DNA of 64,000 nt, from positions 28,283 through 92,282 of the forward strand of contig NZ_AQWS01000005.1 of NCBI RefSeq assembly GCF_000375405.1. The letters are read 5' to 3'. Below the pieces are notes generated by a model, which was given only the letters and a program-made list of their open reading frames with translations, ran no database searches and was not told the DNA's origin. Each line of letters starts with the position of its first letter. Positions within the stretch are counted from its first letter, which is position 1. Both the position numbers and the translations under genes were made by a program. Shown piece by piece: positions 63,804 to 64,000 of the stretch. The stretch comes from Bacteroides propionicifaciens DSM 19291 = JCM 14649. Lineage in GTDB: Bacteria > Bacteroidota > Bacteroidia > Bacteroidales > Bacteroidaceae.

Positions 63804-64000
63804 ATGGGTTGGGATCCTTTAGTTCGCTTTATTTTACCAGATGGTTTATTCGATTATTTTGAGATGTCAGACTTTCAGCCTGGCGATTCAGTAGTGCATA
63901 TTTATCTAGAAGAGCTTAATATAACTCCTATTGAATACCACGATGATAAACTTGAGAGTAAAGGTTTTTATGAGGAAATAAAGATGCATGACTATCCTCT
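63804..64000 (+). mobile_element. Start of an ISAon1-type insertion sequence: transposase N-terminal region protein (cut by window end)
   Basis: From the ATG at 63804 the frame reads MGWDPLVRFILPDGLFDYFE, then HIYLEELNITPIEYHDDKLESKG, and continues past the window. This pattern matches the small N-terminal-region protein of ISAon1-family transposases, which end in an iPIRGKSVYL-like segment beyond this point. The left end of the element is probably between 63711 and 63780; GGCTCATACCG at 63719 could belong to a terminal inverted repeat, but the right end is out of view. Confidence 0.75.

Noticed and set aside
1..64000. CRISPR array, integron, tRNA or rRNA genes
   Set aside because: No regularly spaced repeats were seen. 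No tRNA cloverleaf pattern was recognised outside tmRNA, though a covariance search was not possible here.

Overview
This window is chromosomal DNA of a low-G+C Bacteroidales bacterium, most like Bacteroides or a close relative. The evidence is a type III glutamine synthetase, a SusC/SusD pair, a tmRNA encoding the tag GENNYALAA, several TTTG-N19-21-TAnnTTTG promoters (the Bacteroidetes primary sigma pattern), almost no Shine-Dalgarno sequences, and families largely confined to this phylum (DUF5686, DUF4348, PCMD, DUF3127). Most of the window is ordinary core genome; the accessory or decaying parts are short.

Layout. 1-2.5 kb: methylmalonyl-CoA mutase (mutA end, mutB), then a probable short sRNA. 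2.9-4.8 kb: a frameshifted GT10 fucosyltransferase convergent with a UPF0489 arginase-like protein. 5-16.9 kb: topB, a Crp-type regulator, GSIII, a DUF5686 outer-membrane protein, rpsA, rnz, and an ECF sigma factor with a membrane protein and a small exported protein. 17-30.6 kb: fumC, mazG, valS, an ABM monooxygenase, a structured G+C-richer gap, a DUF3127 protein with an SSB-like tail, then dnaN, a DnaQ-like exonuclease, coaBC, recN, rlmB and an exported TPR protein with a degenerate protease domain. 30.7-37.7 kb (minus strand): a membrane MutS-like ATPase, an anchored unknown protein, a PhnP-like hydrolase, murB, a DUF4348 lipoprotein and an SDR-type threonine dehydrogenase, divergent from kbl.

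39.2-40.9 kb holds two gene remnants whose broken 5' ends meet head to head (a regulator C-terminus of hybrid two-component type, and the rhaD C-terminus), then a small YtxH/holin-like membrane operon. 41.2-49.3 kb holds a SPOR lipoprotein and a complete sulfate-activation and sulfonation operon: cysQ, SLC13 transporter, cysC, cysD, cysN, sulfotransferase, and a PCMD secreted protein. 49.4-55.3 kb holds ssrA, an AT-rich gap, a susC broken by two frame disruptions and an intact susD. 55.8-63.6 kb holds a NagB/PIG-L fusion whose deaminase half has lost key catalytic residues, a DEAD-box helicase, serB, a CxxC-less thioredoxin-fold protein behind a structured leader, and a long PurF-type amidotransferase. 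The window ends inside an ISAon1-type insertion sequence.

Themes. mutAB, fumC and GSIII fit anaerobic succinate/propionate metabolism and ammonia assimilation. tdh-kbl is a threonine-to-glycine pathway. The cys-sulfotransferase operon makes PAPS for transfer to an acceptor rather than for cysteine synthesis, since no PAPS or sulfite reductase is present. Surface-sugar genes (GT10, susC, the rhaD remnant) are the ones decaying, as expected where carbohydrate niches change.
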